Source of the DNA: RYN-111 sp963760125
Lineage (GTDB): Bacteria; Actinomycetota; Actinomycetes; Mycobacteriales; SCTD01
Reading direction: 5' to 3'
DNA: 64,000 nt
Assembly (NCBI GenBank): GCA_963760125.1
Contig: CAVXBV010000007.1
Location: forward strand, 605,817 to 669,816
A program made the translations under genes and the position numbers. Below are positions 15,757-24,109 of the stretch, piece by piece; within the stretch, counting starts at the first letter, position 1, and every line of letters begins with the position of its first letter. The notes under the pieces were generated by a model. The model was not told the origin of the DNA. It saw only the letters and a list, made by a program, of their open reading frames with translations, and made no database searches.

Positions 15757-17268
15757 TCAGGGCAGGACGCCGAGGTGGTGTCCCAGCGGCTCGCCGATGT
15801 GCAGGCCGTCGTCGTCGATGGTGAGGGCACGCACCCCGGTGTCGTGGTGGCTGCCCCGCATCTTCAGCACGGTGAGCGCGCGGTCGATCGCCCCGGGTCG
15901 CTCGGAGTAGCGGAGCAGGACGACCATGTCGGCCAGCGTCGAGACGTGTCCCTCGGTCACGGAGGGCCCCGCGGCCGTGCTGGTGGAGGCCGTGAGGATC
16001 GTGGTGACCTCCCGGTCCTTGAGGTAGGCAGTGAGGCCCACGAGGAACTCGCGGTAGGCCTGCGGGCTGCCGGCGCGCTCGAGGGCCGTGAGGCTGTCGA
16101 TGGCGAGTCGCTCAGGTCGCACGGTGTCGACGAGCTGCTTGATGGCGAGCAGGTGGTCCTCCAGCGAGGACTCCTCGGGGTAGCCCGAACGCATCTCCAG
16201 CCGACCGTCGGCGCGCAGGTCGGCCAGGCGCCGTCCCGTGCCCACGGCGTTGCGCACGATCTGCTCCGGTGACTCCTCGTACCCGAGGAGCAGGCAGCGG
16301 CGACCGGCGGCGGCCGCGCCGGCGAGGAACTCCACCGTGAGCAGGGTCTTGCCGATACCGGTCGGTCCCGCGACCAGGATGATCGAGTCCCGGATCAGAC
16401 CTCCGCCGACGAGGGCGTCGAGATCCGGGACCCCGCTCGGGACGCGCTCGGCGGGGCGGCCGGCGGACATGAGGTTGCTGGTCGCCGGCAGGACGACGAC
16501 GCCGTCGTGCGGGAGCACCGTGAACCCGAAGTCTCCCTTCAGGTGCCCCGAGCCGCGCATCTTCAAGATCTCCAGCGTGCGACGCCGGCCCTTTCCCTCC
16601 CTGGTGTTGCGCAGCAGGACGACGTTGTCCGCCACGAACTCCTCGATCCCGAAGCGGGAGAGCGACTCGGTCGGGTCCGTGGGGGTCTCGACCGTCATGA
16701 CCATGGTCAAGCCGGCCGCGCGCATGGTGGCCACCAGCGCACGAAGTCGCTGGCGCGCGGCCCCGGGATCCGGGTCGAGCGCGAAGACGCTGTTCAGGCT
16801 GTCGAGCACGATGCGCTCGGCACCGGTGGCGTCCACGGCGTGCGCGATCTGGGCGGCGAGGGCGGCGAAGCTGTACGGCGCGGGACTGCCGTCGTCGCGG
16901 ACGAGAGGTGAGGCGTCGACGAAGCGCCAGTCGTCAGCCGCCTCCCACCCGGCGATGTCCCAACCCAAGGTGGTGAAGTTGGCGCGCAGGTCTGACGACG
17001 GCTCCTCGAGAGTGACGAAGACCGCGGGTTGCCCGAGACGGACGCCCTCGGCGAGGAACTGCCCGGCGAACACCGTCTTGGCACTGCCAGCCTGTCCGGC
17101 GAGGACCGTCGCGCGCCGGCGCGGCAGTCCGCCCAGGGCGATGTGGTCGAAGCCGGGGATACCGGTCGGGAGCTTCTCGACGCCGCCGTCGCTCCGGCCA
17201 AGGCGCACGGCCGCGTCGTCCGCCGCGCGGGCCGACCGCACGGCCTCCGAACCGGCGTCCGGCGTCAC
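15757..17268 (-). CDS. KaiC-like double-domain RecA-fold ATPase
   Basis: A 503-residue protein with two tandem KaiC domains. Domain 1 has Walker A GQAGSAKT (58-65), catalytic LEE (87-89) and Walker B VLDSLNSVF. Domain 2 has Walker A GPTGIGKT (301-308), YEES (330-333) and AIDSLTALE. HVSTLAD (441-447) aligns with the KaiC segment whose Ser-Thr pair (S431/T432 in cyanobacterial KaiC) is autophosphorylated; both residues are kept here. KMRGSHHD resembles the KaiC interdomain KMRG loop, and a first-domain copy (KMRGSGH) exists. No KaiA or KaiB is in the window. It starts inside the stop of an RsbW-like ATPase gene (4-bp overlap), so the two are probably functional partners. Signalling rather than a clock is my inference. 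Confidence 0.9.
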   Translation of the reverse strand: MTPDAGSEAVRSARAADDAAVRLGRSDGGVEKLPTGIPGFDHIALGGLPRRRATVLAGQAGSAKTVFAGQFLAEGVRLGQPAVFVTLEEPSSDLRANFTTLGWDIAGWEAADDWRFVDASPLVRDDGSPAPYSFAALAAQIAHAVDATGAERIVLDSLNSVFALDPDPGAARQRLRALVATMRAAGLTMVMTVETPTDPTESLSRFGIEEFVADNVVLLRNTREGKGRRRTLEILKMRGSGHLKGDFGFTVLPHDGVVVLPATSNLMSAGRPAERVPSGVPDLDALVGGGLIRDSIILVAGPTGIGKTLLTVEFLAGAAAAGRRCLLLGYEESPEQIVRNAVGTGRRLADLRADGRLEMRSGYPEESSLEDHLLAIKQLVDTVRPERLAIDSLTALERAGSPQAYREFLVGLTAYLKDREVTTILTASTSTAAGPSVTEGHVSTLADMVVLLRYSERPGAIDRALTVLKMRGSHHDTGVRALTIDDDGLHIGEPLGHHLGVLP

Positions 17269-17708
17269 GAGGAGACCCTGAACCAGAAGGTCTTGCCGCC
17301 CTCGGCGTGCTGCAGGTGGCCCCAGGCGGAGGCGAGGCCCTGCACGAGGGACAGCCCACGGCCCCCGTCGCGCTCGGGCCCGGGCAGCTCGGTGCGGCCG
17401 AGGTCCAGGTCGTGCACCCCGACGAGCACGTCGCGCTCCGTCAGCGTCAGGCGCAGGTCGAGCTCCGTGCGTGCGTGCACCACGACGTTGGTCACGAGTT
17501 CGCTCGTCAGCAGCGTCACCACGTCACGCACGTCCTCGGTGAAGTCCGGCAGCCGCTCGGCGACCCAGCGCCGGGCCACGCCGACGTGCCTGGGCTCCGG
17601 GGCGAGGTGCACCTGCGCGACGAGCAGCACGCGGCTGCCGCGCGGCAGGGCCTCAGGGATCAGCTCGTGCCACGCCGCTGCCACGTGCTCCACCCGTTCT
17701 GCGCTCAC
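17265..17708 (-). CDS. RsbW-like ATP-binding protein coupled to the KaiC homologue
   Basis: A 147-residue GHKL ATPase of the HATPase_c_2 class. TSELVTNVVVHARTELDL is the N-box, VGVHDLDLGRTEL the G1 region and DGGRGLSLVQGLASAWG the G2 box. It begins with GTG and its stop overlaps the KaiC-like start by 4 bp, which suggests co-translation and joint action. Similar actinobacterial proteins act as anti-sigma factors or serine kinases on STAS proteins. The C-terminal GKTFWFRV is the usual last strand. The partner sigma factor is unknown. Confidence 0.82.
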   Translation of the reverse strand: MSAERVEHVAAAWHELIPEALPRGSRVLLVAQVHLAPEPRHVGVARRWVAERLPDFTEDVRDVVTLLTSELVTNVVVHARTELDLRLTLTERDVLVGVHDLDLGRTELPGPERDGGRGLSLVQGLASAWGHLQHAEGGKTFWFRVSS

Positions 17709-17772
17709 CCTGTTCGAGGTCCCGTCCTGCTGGCGTCGTCCCCGGTCCTCGCGACCACCTGCCCACTCCGCG

Positions 17773-18633
17773 TCAAGGTGAACCCACCACGCGGATCAGC
17801 CCCTCCTGCATCACCGAGACGGCGAGCCGACCGTCACGGGTGAAGATCTCCCCGTGCGCCAGCCCGCGGTTGCCACCGGTCCGCGGGCTGTCCTGGCTGT
17901 AGAGCCACCAGTCGTCCGCACGGAACGGCTGGTGGAACCACATGGCGTGATCGAGGCTGGCCAGCATCACCGGGTCCTTGCCGAAGCTCATCCCGTGGGT
18001 GACCAGCGTGGAGTCGAGCAGCGTCATGTCCGAGGCGAACGCCACGAGGCAGACGTGCAGCAGCGGGTCGTCGGGCAGGGTGCCGTCCGCGCGCATCCAG
18101 ACCTTGCTCACCGGCTCCTTCTCGCCGCCCCGCTCTCGCTGGATCCGTGGCGGGTCGTTCACGTAGCGGATGTCGATGGGCCGGGGCCGGGCATACCACC
18201 CGCCGAGCTCGTCGGAGAACGCCGCCATCCGCTCCTGCATGGTCGGCAGTCCCTCAGGGGCCGGGACGTCCGGCATCGACTTCTGGTGCGTCAGGCCCTC
18301 CTCGACGACCTGGAACGAAGCACTCATGTTGAAGATCGCCCTGCCGTGCTGGATGGCCACGACCCGACGGGTGGTGAACGACTTGCCGTCGCGGATCCGG
18401 TCCACCTCGTAGACGATCGGCACGCTCGGGTCACCCGGTCGCAGGAAGTACGCGTGCAGCGAGTGGACAGGCCGGTCGGGGTCGACGGTCCGTCCCGCGG
18501 CGACCAGCGCCTGGCCCGCGACCTGGCCGCCGAAGACGCGGAGCAGTGCTTCGCCGGGCTGCTTGCCGCGGAAGATGTCCACCTCGATCTGCTCGAGGTC
18601 CAGCAGGTCCACGAGGGAGTCCAGAGGAGTCAC
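17773..18633 (-). CDS. tesB: Acyl-CoA thioesterase II
   Basis: A 286-residue double-hotdog thioesterase of the TesB family, hydrolysing medium and long acyl-CoAs. RVFGGQVAGQALVAAGRTV at the N-terminus and VHSLHAYFLRPGD are diagnostic. FASDMTLLDSTL holds the catalytic Asp and Thr region, and SLDHAMWFHQPFRADDW is the standard C-terminal motif. The GTG start overlaps the ABC-F stop by 4 bp, an operon-like arrangement. Length is normal for the family. Confidence 0.95.
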   Translation of the reverse strand: MTPLDSLVDLLDLEQIEVDIFRGKQPGEALLRVFGGQVAGQALVAAGRTVDPDRPVHSLHAYFLRPGDPSVPIVYEVDRIRDGKSFTTRRVVAIQHGRAIFNMSASFQVVEEGLTHQKSMPDVPAPEGLPTMQERMAAFSDELGGWYARPRPIDIRYVNDPPRIQRERGGEKEPVSKVWMRADGTLPDDPLLHVCLVAFASDMTLLDSTLVTHGMSFGKDPVMLASLDHAMWFHQPFRADDWWLYSQDSPRTGGNRGLAHGEIFTRDGRLAVSVMQEGLIRVVGSP

Positions 18634-20252
18634 GCGGGCATCCTGCCAGTCAGGTCGATCGTCCCGGTCACGTGGACGGCTGCCAGGAGTCGTCGGTCAT
18701 GAGTCACAAGCAGCAGGGTGCCCTCATAGGCCTCGAGGGCCTGCTCGAGCTGCTCGATCGCGGGGAGGTCGAGGTGGTTGGTCGGCTCGTCCAGCACCAG
18801 CAGGTTGACGCCGATCGCCTGCAGCAGTGCCATTCCGGCTCGGGTCCGCTCGCCAGGCGACAGGGACGTCCCTGGACGCAGCGCGCTGTCCCCACGAAGT
18901 CCGAACTTCGCCAACAGGGTGCGTACGTCGCCAGGAGGCCACTCGGTCCGCTCCTCGAGCACCTGGGTGACGGAGGCGTCCCCGGAGAACAGGGACCGAG
19001 CCTGGTCGATCTCGCCGAGGCGCACGTTGGCGCCGATCGAGTGTCGGCCCTCGGTGAGGGGCAGGCGACCGAGCAGCGCCTGGAGCAGGGTCGTCTTGCC
19101 GGAGCCGTTAGGTCCCACGATGGCCAGGCGGTCGCCGTAGGCCACCTGCACGTCGATCGGCCCGAGGACGAAGGAACCGCGTTCGACGACGGCGCCCGTC
19201 AGGACCGCCACGACGTCTCCGGACCGCGGTGCAGCGGCGATCTCGAGCTGCAGCACCCACTCCTTGCGCGGCTCCGCGACCTCGTCGAGGCGGTTGAGCT
19301 GCGCTTCGATCGTCCGCACCCGCCCAGCGGCGTGGGTGGCCGCCTCGATCCGAGCGCCCTTCGCCGCGCGGTCGTTGTCCGGCATCTTGCGCTTCGCACG
19401 CAGGGCGCCGCGCACCGACTGCTCCCGCTGGCGCTGGGCCTGGCCGACGAGGCCGGAGCGCTTGTCGTCGTACTCCTCGTAGGCGTCCCGGGCCTGGCGG
19501 CGCGCCAGCGTGCGGGCCTCGAGGTAGGTGTCCCAGCCGCCGTTGTAGAGCGTCGCGGTCCGCAGCGGCCCGTCGATGTCGAGAACGCTCGTGATGGTGC
19601 GCGCGAGGAACTCGCGGTCGTGACTGACCAGCACCAGCCCCGACTGCAGCCCGGCGACGAACTGCTCGAGCCGCTCGAGACCGGCGAAGTCCAGGTCGTT
19701 GGTGGGCTCGTCGAGCAGGAACACGTCGTAGCGGCTCAGCAGGACGCTCGCCAGCGAGGCGCGTGCGGCCTGGCCACCGGACAGCGCGGTCATGGGGCTG
19801 GCGAGCAGGGCCGGCGACAGCCCGATGTCGGCGCAGACCTCCTCGGCGCGCTGCTCCAGATCCGCGCCACCGAGGTCGAGCCAGCGCTGCAGTGCGCCGT
19901 CGTAGTCGTCGCCGTCGCCGTCCGCGAGCGCCTCGGTGGCCACGTCCAGAGCCGTCTGGGCGGCGGTGACCCCGGTGCGGCGGAGCAGGAAATCGAGCGC
20001 GGTCTCGCCCGTGCGCCGGTCGGGCTCCTGGGGAAGCAGCCCCACGTTCGCGCTCGACGGTGCGAGGTGAACGCTCCCGCTGTCGGGCTCGAGCTCGCCC
20101 ACCAGGCAGGACAGCAGGGTCGACTTGCCGACGCCGTTGGGACCGACGACGCCGACCCGGCTGCCGGGCGCGACGGTCAGGCTGACGCCGGACAGGACGA
20201 GCAGCGGGCCACGGACGACGGTCAGGTCGCTCGCGACCAGGGTGGCGGACAC
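18630..20252 (-). CDS. ABC-F family ATPase
   Basis: A 540-residue soluble protein with two ABC domains and no membrane segments. Domain 1 has Walker A VGPNGVGKST, signature LSGGQAARASLA and LLDEPTNDLD. Domain 2 has VGPNGSGKTT, LSPGERTRAGMA and VLDEPTNHLD. The linker (about 235-325) is rich in Arg and Lys (RQARDAYEEYDDKRSG), as in ribosome-acting ABC-F proteins that rescue stalled or antibiotic-bound ribosomes. Whether it is a resistance factor or a housekeeping translation factor cannot be decided here. The second signature has P instead of G in the third position, common in this group. It is upstream of and coupled to tesB. Confidence 0.9.
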   Translation of the reverse strand: MSATLVASDLTVVRGPLLVLSGVSLTVAPGSRVGVVGPNGVGKSTLLSCLVGELEPDSGSVHLAPSSANVGLLPQEPDRRTGETALDFLLRRTGVTAAQTALDVATEALADGDGDDYDGALQRWLDLGGADLEQRAEEVCADIGLSPALLASPMTALSGGQAARASLASVLLSRYDVFLLDEPTNDLDFAGLERLEQFVAGLQSGLVLVSHDREFLARTITSVLDIDGPLRTATLYNGGWDTYLEARTLARRQARDAYEEYDDKRSGLVGQAQRQREQSVRGALRAKRKMPDNDRAAKGARIEAATHAAGRVRTIEAQLNRLDEVAEPRKEWVLQLEIAAAPRSGDVVAVLTGAVVERGSFVLGPIDVQVAYGDRLAIVGPNGSGKTTLLQALLGRLPLTEGRHSIGANVRLGEIDQARSLFSGDASVTQVLEERTEWPPGDVRTLLAKFGLRGDSALRPGTSLSPGERTRAGMALLQAIGVNLLVLDEPTNHLDLPAIEQLEQALEAYEGTLLLVTHDRRLLAAVHVTGTIDLTGRMPA

Positions 20253-20274
20253 GTGGCGAGACGCTAGCTGTCGT

Positions 20275-21333
20275 TCAGGGGTTGCCGCTCAGGACTTTCG
20301 CCAGGTCGAAGCGGACCGGGACGTCGAGCTGGTCGTACCCGCACGACGACGCGTCCCGGTCGGGCCGCCAGTTCTTGAACTGCGCGGTGTGCCGGAACCG
20401 GGTGCCCTCCATCGCGTCGTACCCGACCTCGGCCACCAGCTCGGGGCGCAGCGGGACGAACGACAGGTCCTTGCCGTTGTTCCACCGGCTCCCTGCCGCC
20501 TGGTTGGGGTTGCGCTCCGGGACCGCGTCACCAGTCCAGGGGTGCGGGCCCTCCTCCAGCACGTACGGCGCCAGCTCGTCGATGAGCTCCTGACGGCGCG
20601 CCGCCGTGAACGACGCGGCGACACCGACGTGCTGCAGCGCACCGGTGTCGTCGTACAGCCCGAGGACCAGGGAGCCCACGATCGGGCCGGACTTGTGCAG
20701 GCGGTACCCGGCGACCACGACGTCGGCGGTCCGCTTGTGCTTGATCTTGCACAGGACCCGCTTGTCCTGGGCGTAGCCCTGGTGTGCGGGCTTGGCGATG
20801 ACCCCGTCGAGGCCGGCCCCCTCGAACAGGGCGAACCACTCCCGCGCCACTTCCGGGTCCGCCGTGACGGGCGTGAGGTGGACCGGCGCCTCCGCATGCT
20901 CCAGGGCGCTCTCGAGCAGCACCCTGCGCTCGGCCTGGGGGCGGCCGGTGAGGTCGTCGTCTCCGAGGGCCAGCAGGTCGAAGGCCACGAAGCTCGCCGG
21001 CGTCTCTGCCGCGAGCTTCTGCACCCGGCTGTCGGCAGGGTGAACGCGTTGGAGCAGCGCGACGAAGTCCAGGTGCCCACCGGCCTGGATGATGATCTCG
21101 CCATCGACCACGCAGCGGTCCGGGAGGTTGTCCTTGAGCGCCTGGACCACCTCGGGGAAGTAACGGGTCAGCGGCTTCTCGTTGCGGCTGCCGAGCTCGA
21201 CCTCGTCCCCGTCGCGGAACACCACGCAACGGAACCCGTCCCACTTCGGCTCGTAGAGGTACTCGCCCTCGGGGACGTCGGGGACGCTCTTGGCCAGCAT
21301 CGGCTTGACCGGTGGCATCACGGGAAGCTGCAT
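20275..21333 (-). CDS. ATP-dependent DNA ligase, LigC/LigD-ligase type
   Basis: A 352-residue ligase with an adenylation domain and an OB-fold domain. The nucleophilic Lys is in YEPKWDGFR (Lys 30). RNEKPLTRYFPEV, VVDGEI, FVAFDLLAL, DGVIAK and CKIKHKRTADVVVAGY cover the nucleotidyltransferase motifs I-V. The OB domain covers the last third, ending VRFDLAKVLSGNP. Such ligases act in end joining or base excision repair and here probably work with the polymerase at 14716-15744. I chose ATG 21333 because the 11 extra upstream residues are unlike the family. It lies 22 bp upstream-to-downstream from the ABC-F start on the same strand. Confidence 0.93.
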   Translation of the reverse strand: MQLPVMPPVKPMLAKSVPDVPEGEYLYEPKWDGFRCVVFRDGDEVELGSRNEKPLTRYFPEVVQALKDNLPDRCVVDGEIIIQAGGHLDFVALLQRVHPADSRVQKLAAETPASFVAFDLLALGDDDLTGRPQAERRVLLESALEHAEAPVHLTPVTADPEVAREWFALFEGAGLDGVIAKPAHQGYAQDKRVLCKIKHKRTADVVVAGYRLHKSGPIVGSLVLGLYDDTGALQHVGVAASFTAARRQELIDELAPYVLEEGPHPWTGDAVPERNPNQAAGSRWNNGKDLSFVPLRPELVAEVGYDAMEGTRFRHTAQFKNWRPDRDASSCGYDQLDVPVRFDLAKVLSGNP

Positions 21334-21408
21334 GCGCCCATCATGCCCACGGGTCGGCCTCCCCACGGCGGGGCGTGCGGCTTCTCGCTGCAGCGACGGC
21401 GATCGTGC

Positions 21409-22629
21409 TCAGAAGACCAGAGGGCAGTGGGGGGCGCGACCTGACCAGCCGAACGCCACCGACGTTCGGGCGAGCGCTCCGGGCGTGACCTCGCGCACGA
21501 AGCCGGCGGTCGCGCGATCAGCCAGCGACGTCCCTCCCAGGAAGGCCGCGCCGAGCTCGCGCACGTCGAGGGCCACGTCGGCGTCGTCCGAGGTCGACGT
21601 ACAACGCACGTCGTCGCCGACGGACGTCAGGCGCCAGCGCCCGGCGTTCCAGGGACAGACCTCGTCGGTGACGTCGAGCACGACGTCGAGGTCGGTGGCG
21701 TAGCGGCGGAGCGGCAGGGCCTCGGCCACCGACACCAAGCGCACCCACAGCCCGTCGCCCAGGCGGGCCTGCAGCCGGCGGACGTCGGTCACCAGGTGCA
21801 GCAGCGGCGAGTCCACCGGTAGGGCCCATGCCTTGACGGTGACCACGAGGTCGAGGTCGAGCAGGAACCGCCACAGCCGGGCCTCTGTCTGCGGATCGGT
21901 GGCCACCACCTCGCCGACGGTGACGGAGCCGCCCGCGCCACCCGGGCCCCACTCGGCCTTGGTGCGGTAGAGCGCGTAGCCACGTTCACCGTCGAGAACC
22001 GCACGTAGGCTGGTCTGGCCACCGCGGACGCCCTCGTGGTCCATCAAGCGGTAGGCCCACCACTCCGGCGACCGCGCGAACCAGCCCGGCCGGTGGCTCA
22101 GCGCCGTGTCGTACGCCGGTCGCAGATCGTCGGCAGTGGGACTCACCATCACCCGGAGGCCGGTGGTGTCGACCGGCCGCGTGAACGTCGTGCCCCGTGC
22201 GATGGCCGCTCCGACCTGCCAGCTCGCCGGGCCGTAGCCGAACCTGCCGTAGATCCCCGGCTCGCTGGCCCACAGGGCGGCGACCGCGACGCCCCTGCCT
22301 CGGACGTCGGCAAGCTGCTGGGTCATGAGCGCGCGCAGGAGGCCCTGACGTCGGTGCGTCGACGCCACGCTCACCCACGTCACCCCGGCGACGGTGGCGG
22401 TCGTTCCGGGAAGCGACAGGGCCAGGGTGTGCCACGCGGCTGTCGCGACGACCTGGTCGCCGTCATGCGCACCGAGAGTGCATTCGGGGTCGAGCAGGCG
22501 CAGCTCGTGATCACGCGCCGTCGGGTCCGGGTCGGACAGGAACGCCACATCCACCGCGGTGTGCGCGGCCACGAGCTCGTCAGGGCGGAACGGGCGCAGG
22601 GGAAGGGTCACCGCCCGTAGTCTGCCCAT
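21409..22629 (-). CDS. Eis-like GNAT acetyltransferase with sterol-carrier-like C-terminus
   Basis: About 406 residues. The N-terminal GNAT part shows VTWVSVASTHRRQGLLRAL, the acetyl-CoA loop, and GIYGRFGYGPAS as in Eis (enhanced intracellular survival) proteins. A second, degenerate GNAT fold and a C-terminal SCP2-like domain follow, ending in the buried carboxylate HCPLVF, which fits Eis enzymes where the C-terminal carboxylate is catalytic. Eis proteins acetylate aminoglycosides or protein lysines; the substrate here is unknown. Start uncertain: ATG 22629 or GTG 22611. It is divergent from the rhodanese gene. Confidence 0.85.
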   Translation of the reverse strand: MGRLRAVTLPLRPFRPDELVAAHTAVDVAFLSDPDPTARDHELRLLDPECTLGAHDGDQVVATAAWHTLALSLPGTTATVAGVTWVSVASTHRRQGLLRALMTQQLADVRGRGVAVAALWASEPGIYGRFGYGPASWQVGAAIARGTTFTRPVDTTGLRVMVSPTADDLRPAYDTALSHRPGWFARSPEWWAYRLMDHEGVRGGQTSLRAVLDGERGYALYRTKAEWGPGGAGGSVTVGEVVATDPQTEARLWRFLLDLDLVVTVKAWALPVDSPLLHLVTDVRRLQARLGDGLWVRLVSVAEALPLRRYATDLDVVLDVTDEVCPWNAGRWRLTSVGDDVRCTSTSDDADVALDVRELGAAFLGGTSLADRATAGFVREVTPGALARTSVAFGWSGRAPHCPLVF

Positions 22630-22690
22630 CGACGAGGCTGCTGTCCGGACGCTTCGTCCTGTTGCGTCGTCCTGTGCCAAGGTGCCGGGC

Positions 22691-23461
22691 ATGTCGCCTT
22701 CCCGCCCCGTCGTACGTGGTCCCTTCGTCGACGCAGGATGGCTTTCACAACACCCAGACGCCGTGCTCGTCGACGTCCGGAGCGAGACCGCTTACGCAGC
22801 AGGCCATCTCGAGGGAGCTCGGCACCTTGACCTCGACCGCTGGCTCGCCGCACCCCCGACGCCGGAAGGGGGCAGGCACCCGCTACCCGACCCCGAGACG
22901 TTCGCCAGAGGAATGCGGCAGATCGGTCTCGGCAACACCGACGTCGTCGTGGCGTACGACGGGGATGGCGGGGTCATGGCGGCCCGTCTGGTCTGGATGC
23001 TGCGCGTCACCGGTCACGCCGCGGCGCTGCTCGACGGGGGAGTCCCCGGCACGGACACCACGGTGGCGTCGTGGCCGGCGGGCACGTTCGCCGCTCGTCC
23101 CTGGCCGCCCGGCTCCCTCGCCACGATCGACGACCTGGCCGGCGCCCCTCTGCTCGATGCCCGGCCGAGGACGCGCTTCCACGGGCAGGACGAGACCCTG
23201 GACCCGCGCGCCGGTCACGTCCCGGGTGCCGTCAGTGTCCCCTGCCGCGAGAACCTCGACAGCAGGGGCCGGCTGCTGGCCGACGACGAGCTCAGGGCGC
23301 GTCTTGCCGCGGTCGCTGACGGCTGGGTCTCCATGTGCGGCAGCGGCGTCACGGCCTGCCACACCCTGCTCGTCGCCGAGCACCTCGGTCTGCCGCCGGG
23401 CAGGCTCTACCCCGGCTCGTGGTCGCAGTGGGCGAGCACGTCTCGCCCGCTCGCTACCTGA
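22691..23461 (+). CDS. Sulfurtransferase with tandem rhodanese domains (SseA-like)
   Basis: A 256-residue protein with two rhodanese domains. The first (about residues 12-120) has VLVDVRSETAYAAGHLEGA but no active Cys. The second (about 140-250) has LLDARPRTRFHG and the active loop MCGSGVTAC with the persulfide-forming Cys. This is the layout of thiosulfate or 3-mercaptopyruvate sulfurtransferases. The loop CGSGVTA is closer to mercaptopyruvate sulfurtransferase (CGSGVTA in SseA). Start ATG 22691. It overlaps the 3' end of the opposing DUF1653 gene by 8 bp. Confidence 0.9.
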   Translation: MSPSRPVVRGPFVDAGWLSQHPDAVLVDVRSETAYAAGHLEGARHLDLDRWLAAPPTPEGGRHPLPDPETFARGMRQIGLGNTDVVVAYDGDGGVMAARLVWMLRVTGHAAALLDGGVPGTDTTVASWPAGTFAARPWPPGSLATIDDLAGAPLLDARPRTRFHGQDETLDPRAGHVPGAVSVPCRENLDSRGRLLADDELRARLAAVADGWVSMCGSGVTACHTLLVAEHLGLPPGRLYPGSWSQWASTSRPLAT

Positions 23462-23693
23462 CCCGCGCGAAGCGGCGTACGCCTTCGCCCTCGGGCACGG
23501 TCGCCCCGGTGGCCGGGTCGACCCAGCCCGCGAAGTCTTCCAGCGTGCGTACGGCGAAGGGGGGCCCATCGACCGGGTAGAGCGGGAGGTAGACGACCGC
23601 CGTGCGCGCGTCGTCGTTGGCGTCGTGGCCGAGGCCGAGCACCAGGTACTCCGGCCCCTTCCAGTGGGCGTAGGTCCCCGGTTCGATCGTCAT
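23454..23693 (-). CDS. DUF1653 family protein
   Basis: A 79-residue protein matching DUF1653: PGTYAHWKGPEYLVLGLGHD at the N-terminus, TAVVYLPLY in the middle and RTLEDFAGWV near the end. Function unknown; family members are small, soluble and stand alone. The ATG at 23693 is chosen because the open frame upstream would cross the divergent DoxX-like start. It is divergent from that gene by 23 bp and overlaps the rhodanese 3' end. Confidence 0.85.
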   Translation of the reverse strand: MTIEPGTYAHWKGPEYLVLGLGHDANDDARTAVVYLPLYPVDGPPFAVRTLEDFAGWVDPATGATVPEGEGVRRFARVR

Positions 23694-23716
23694 GCGGCGC
23701 AGCCTAGGGTGAGCGG

Positions 23717-24109
23717 GTGAAGTGGCGACGAGCGTCCCCGTACCTGCTTGCCGGTCTGCTCGCCGGGGCGGGGGTGACCCACTTCGTGAAGCCCGGGTTC
23801 TACGACCCGATCGTCCCGCATGCGCTGCCCGGCCCGGCACGGGCCTGGACCTACGCCAGTGGGGTCGCGGAGCTGGCCGTCGCCGGGCTCGTCGCGCGAC
23901 CCGCCACGCGGCGCAAAGGGGCCCTGGCGGCCCTGCTGCTGTTCGTCGCCGTCTACCCGGCCAACGTGCAGATGGCCGTCGAGGCACAGGGCACGAGCCA
24001 GAAGGCCTTCTCCTACGCCCGGCTGCCGCTCCAGTTCCCGCTGTTCGTCTGGGCGTGGAAGGTCAGTAGAGGCGCCCGTCGGACAGGGTCGCCCGACCGA
24101 TCTCGATGA
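23717..24109 (+). CDS. DoxX-like small membrane protein
   Basis: A 130-residue protein with about four hydrophobic segments (near residues 7-23, 45-60, 68-82 and 102-115). GVTHFVKPGFYDPIVPHALP near the N-terminus is typical of the DoxX-like group found in many actinobacteria. The function is not established. The GTG start lies 23 bp from the divergent DUF1653 start. The last 47 bp overlap the opposing APH-type kinase gene; the charged tail after the fourth segment lies in that overlap. Confidence 0.75.
   Translation: MKWRRASPYLLAGLLAGAGVTHFVKPGFYDPIVPHALPGPARAWTYASGVAELAVAGLVARPATRRKGALAALLLFVAVYPANVQMAVEAQGTSQKAFSYARLPLQFPLFVWAWKVSRGARRTGSPDRSR

Noticed and set aside
18546..20267. A 573-residue open frame opposite the ABC-F gene
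   Set aside because: Antisense shadow; the ABC-F motifs on the other strand are unmistakable.
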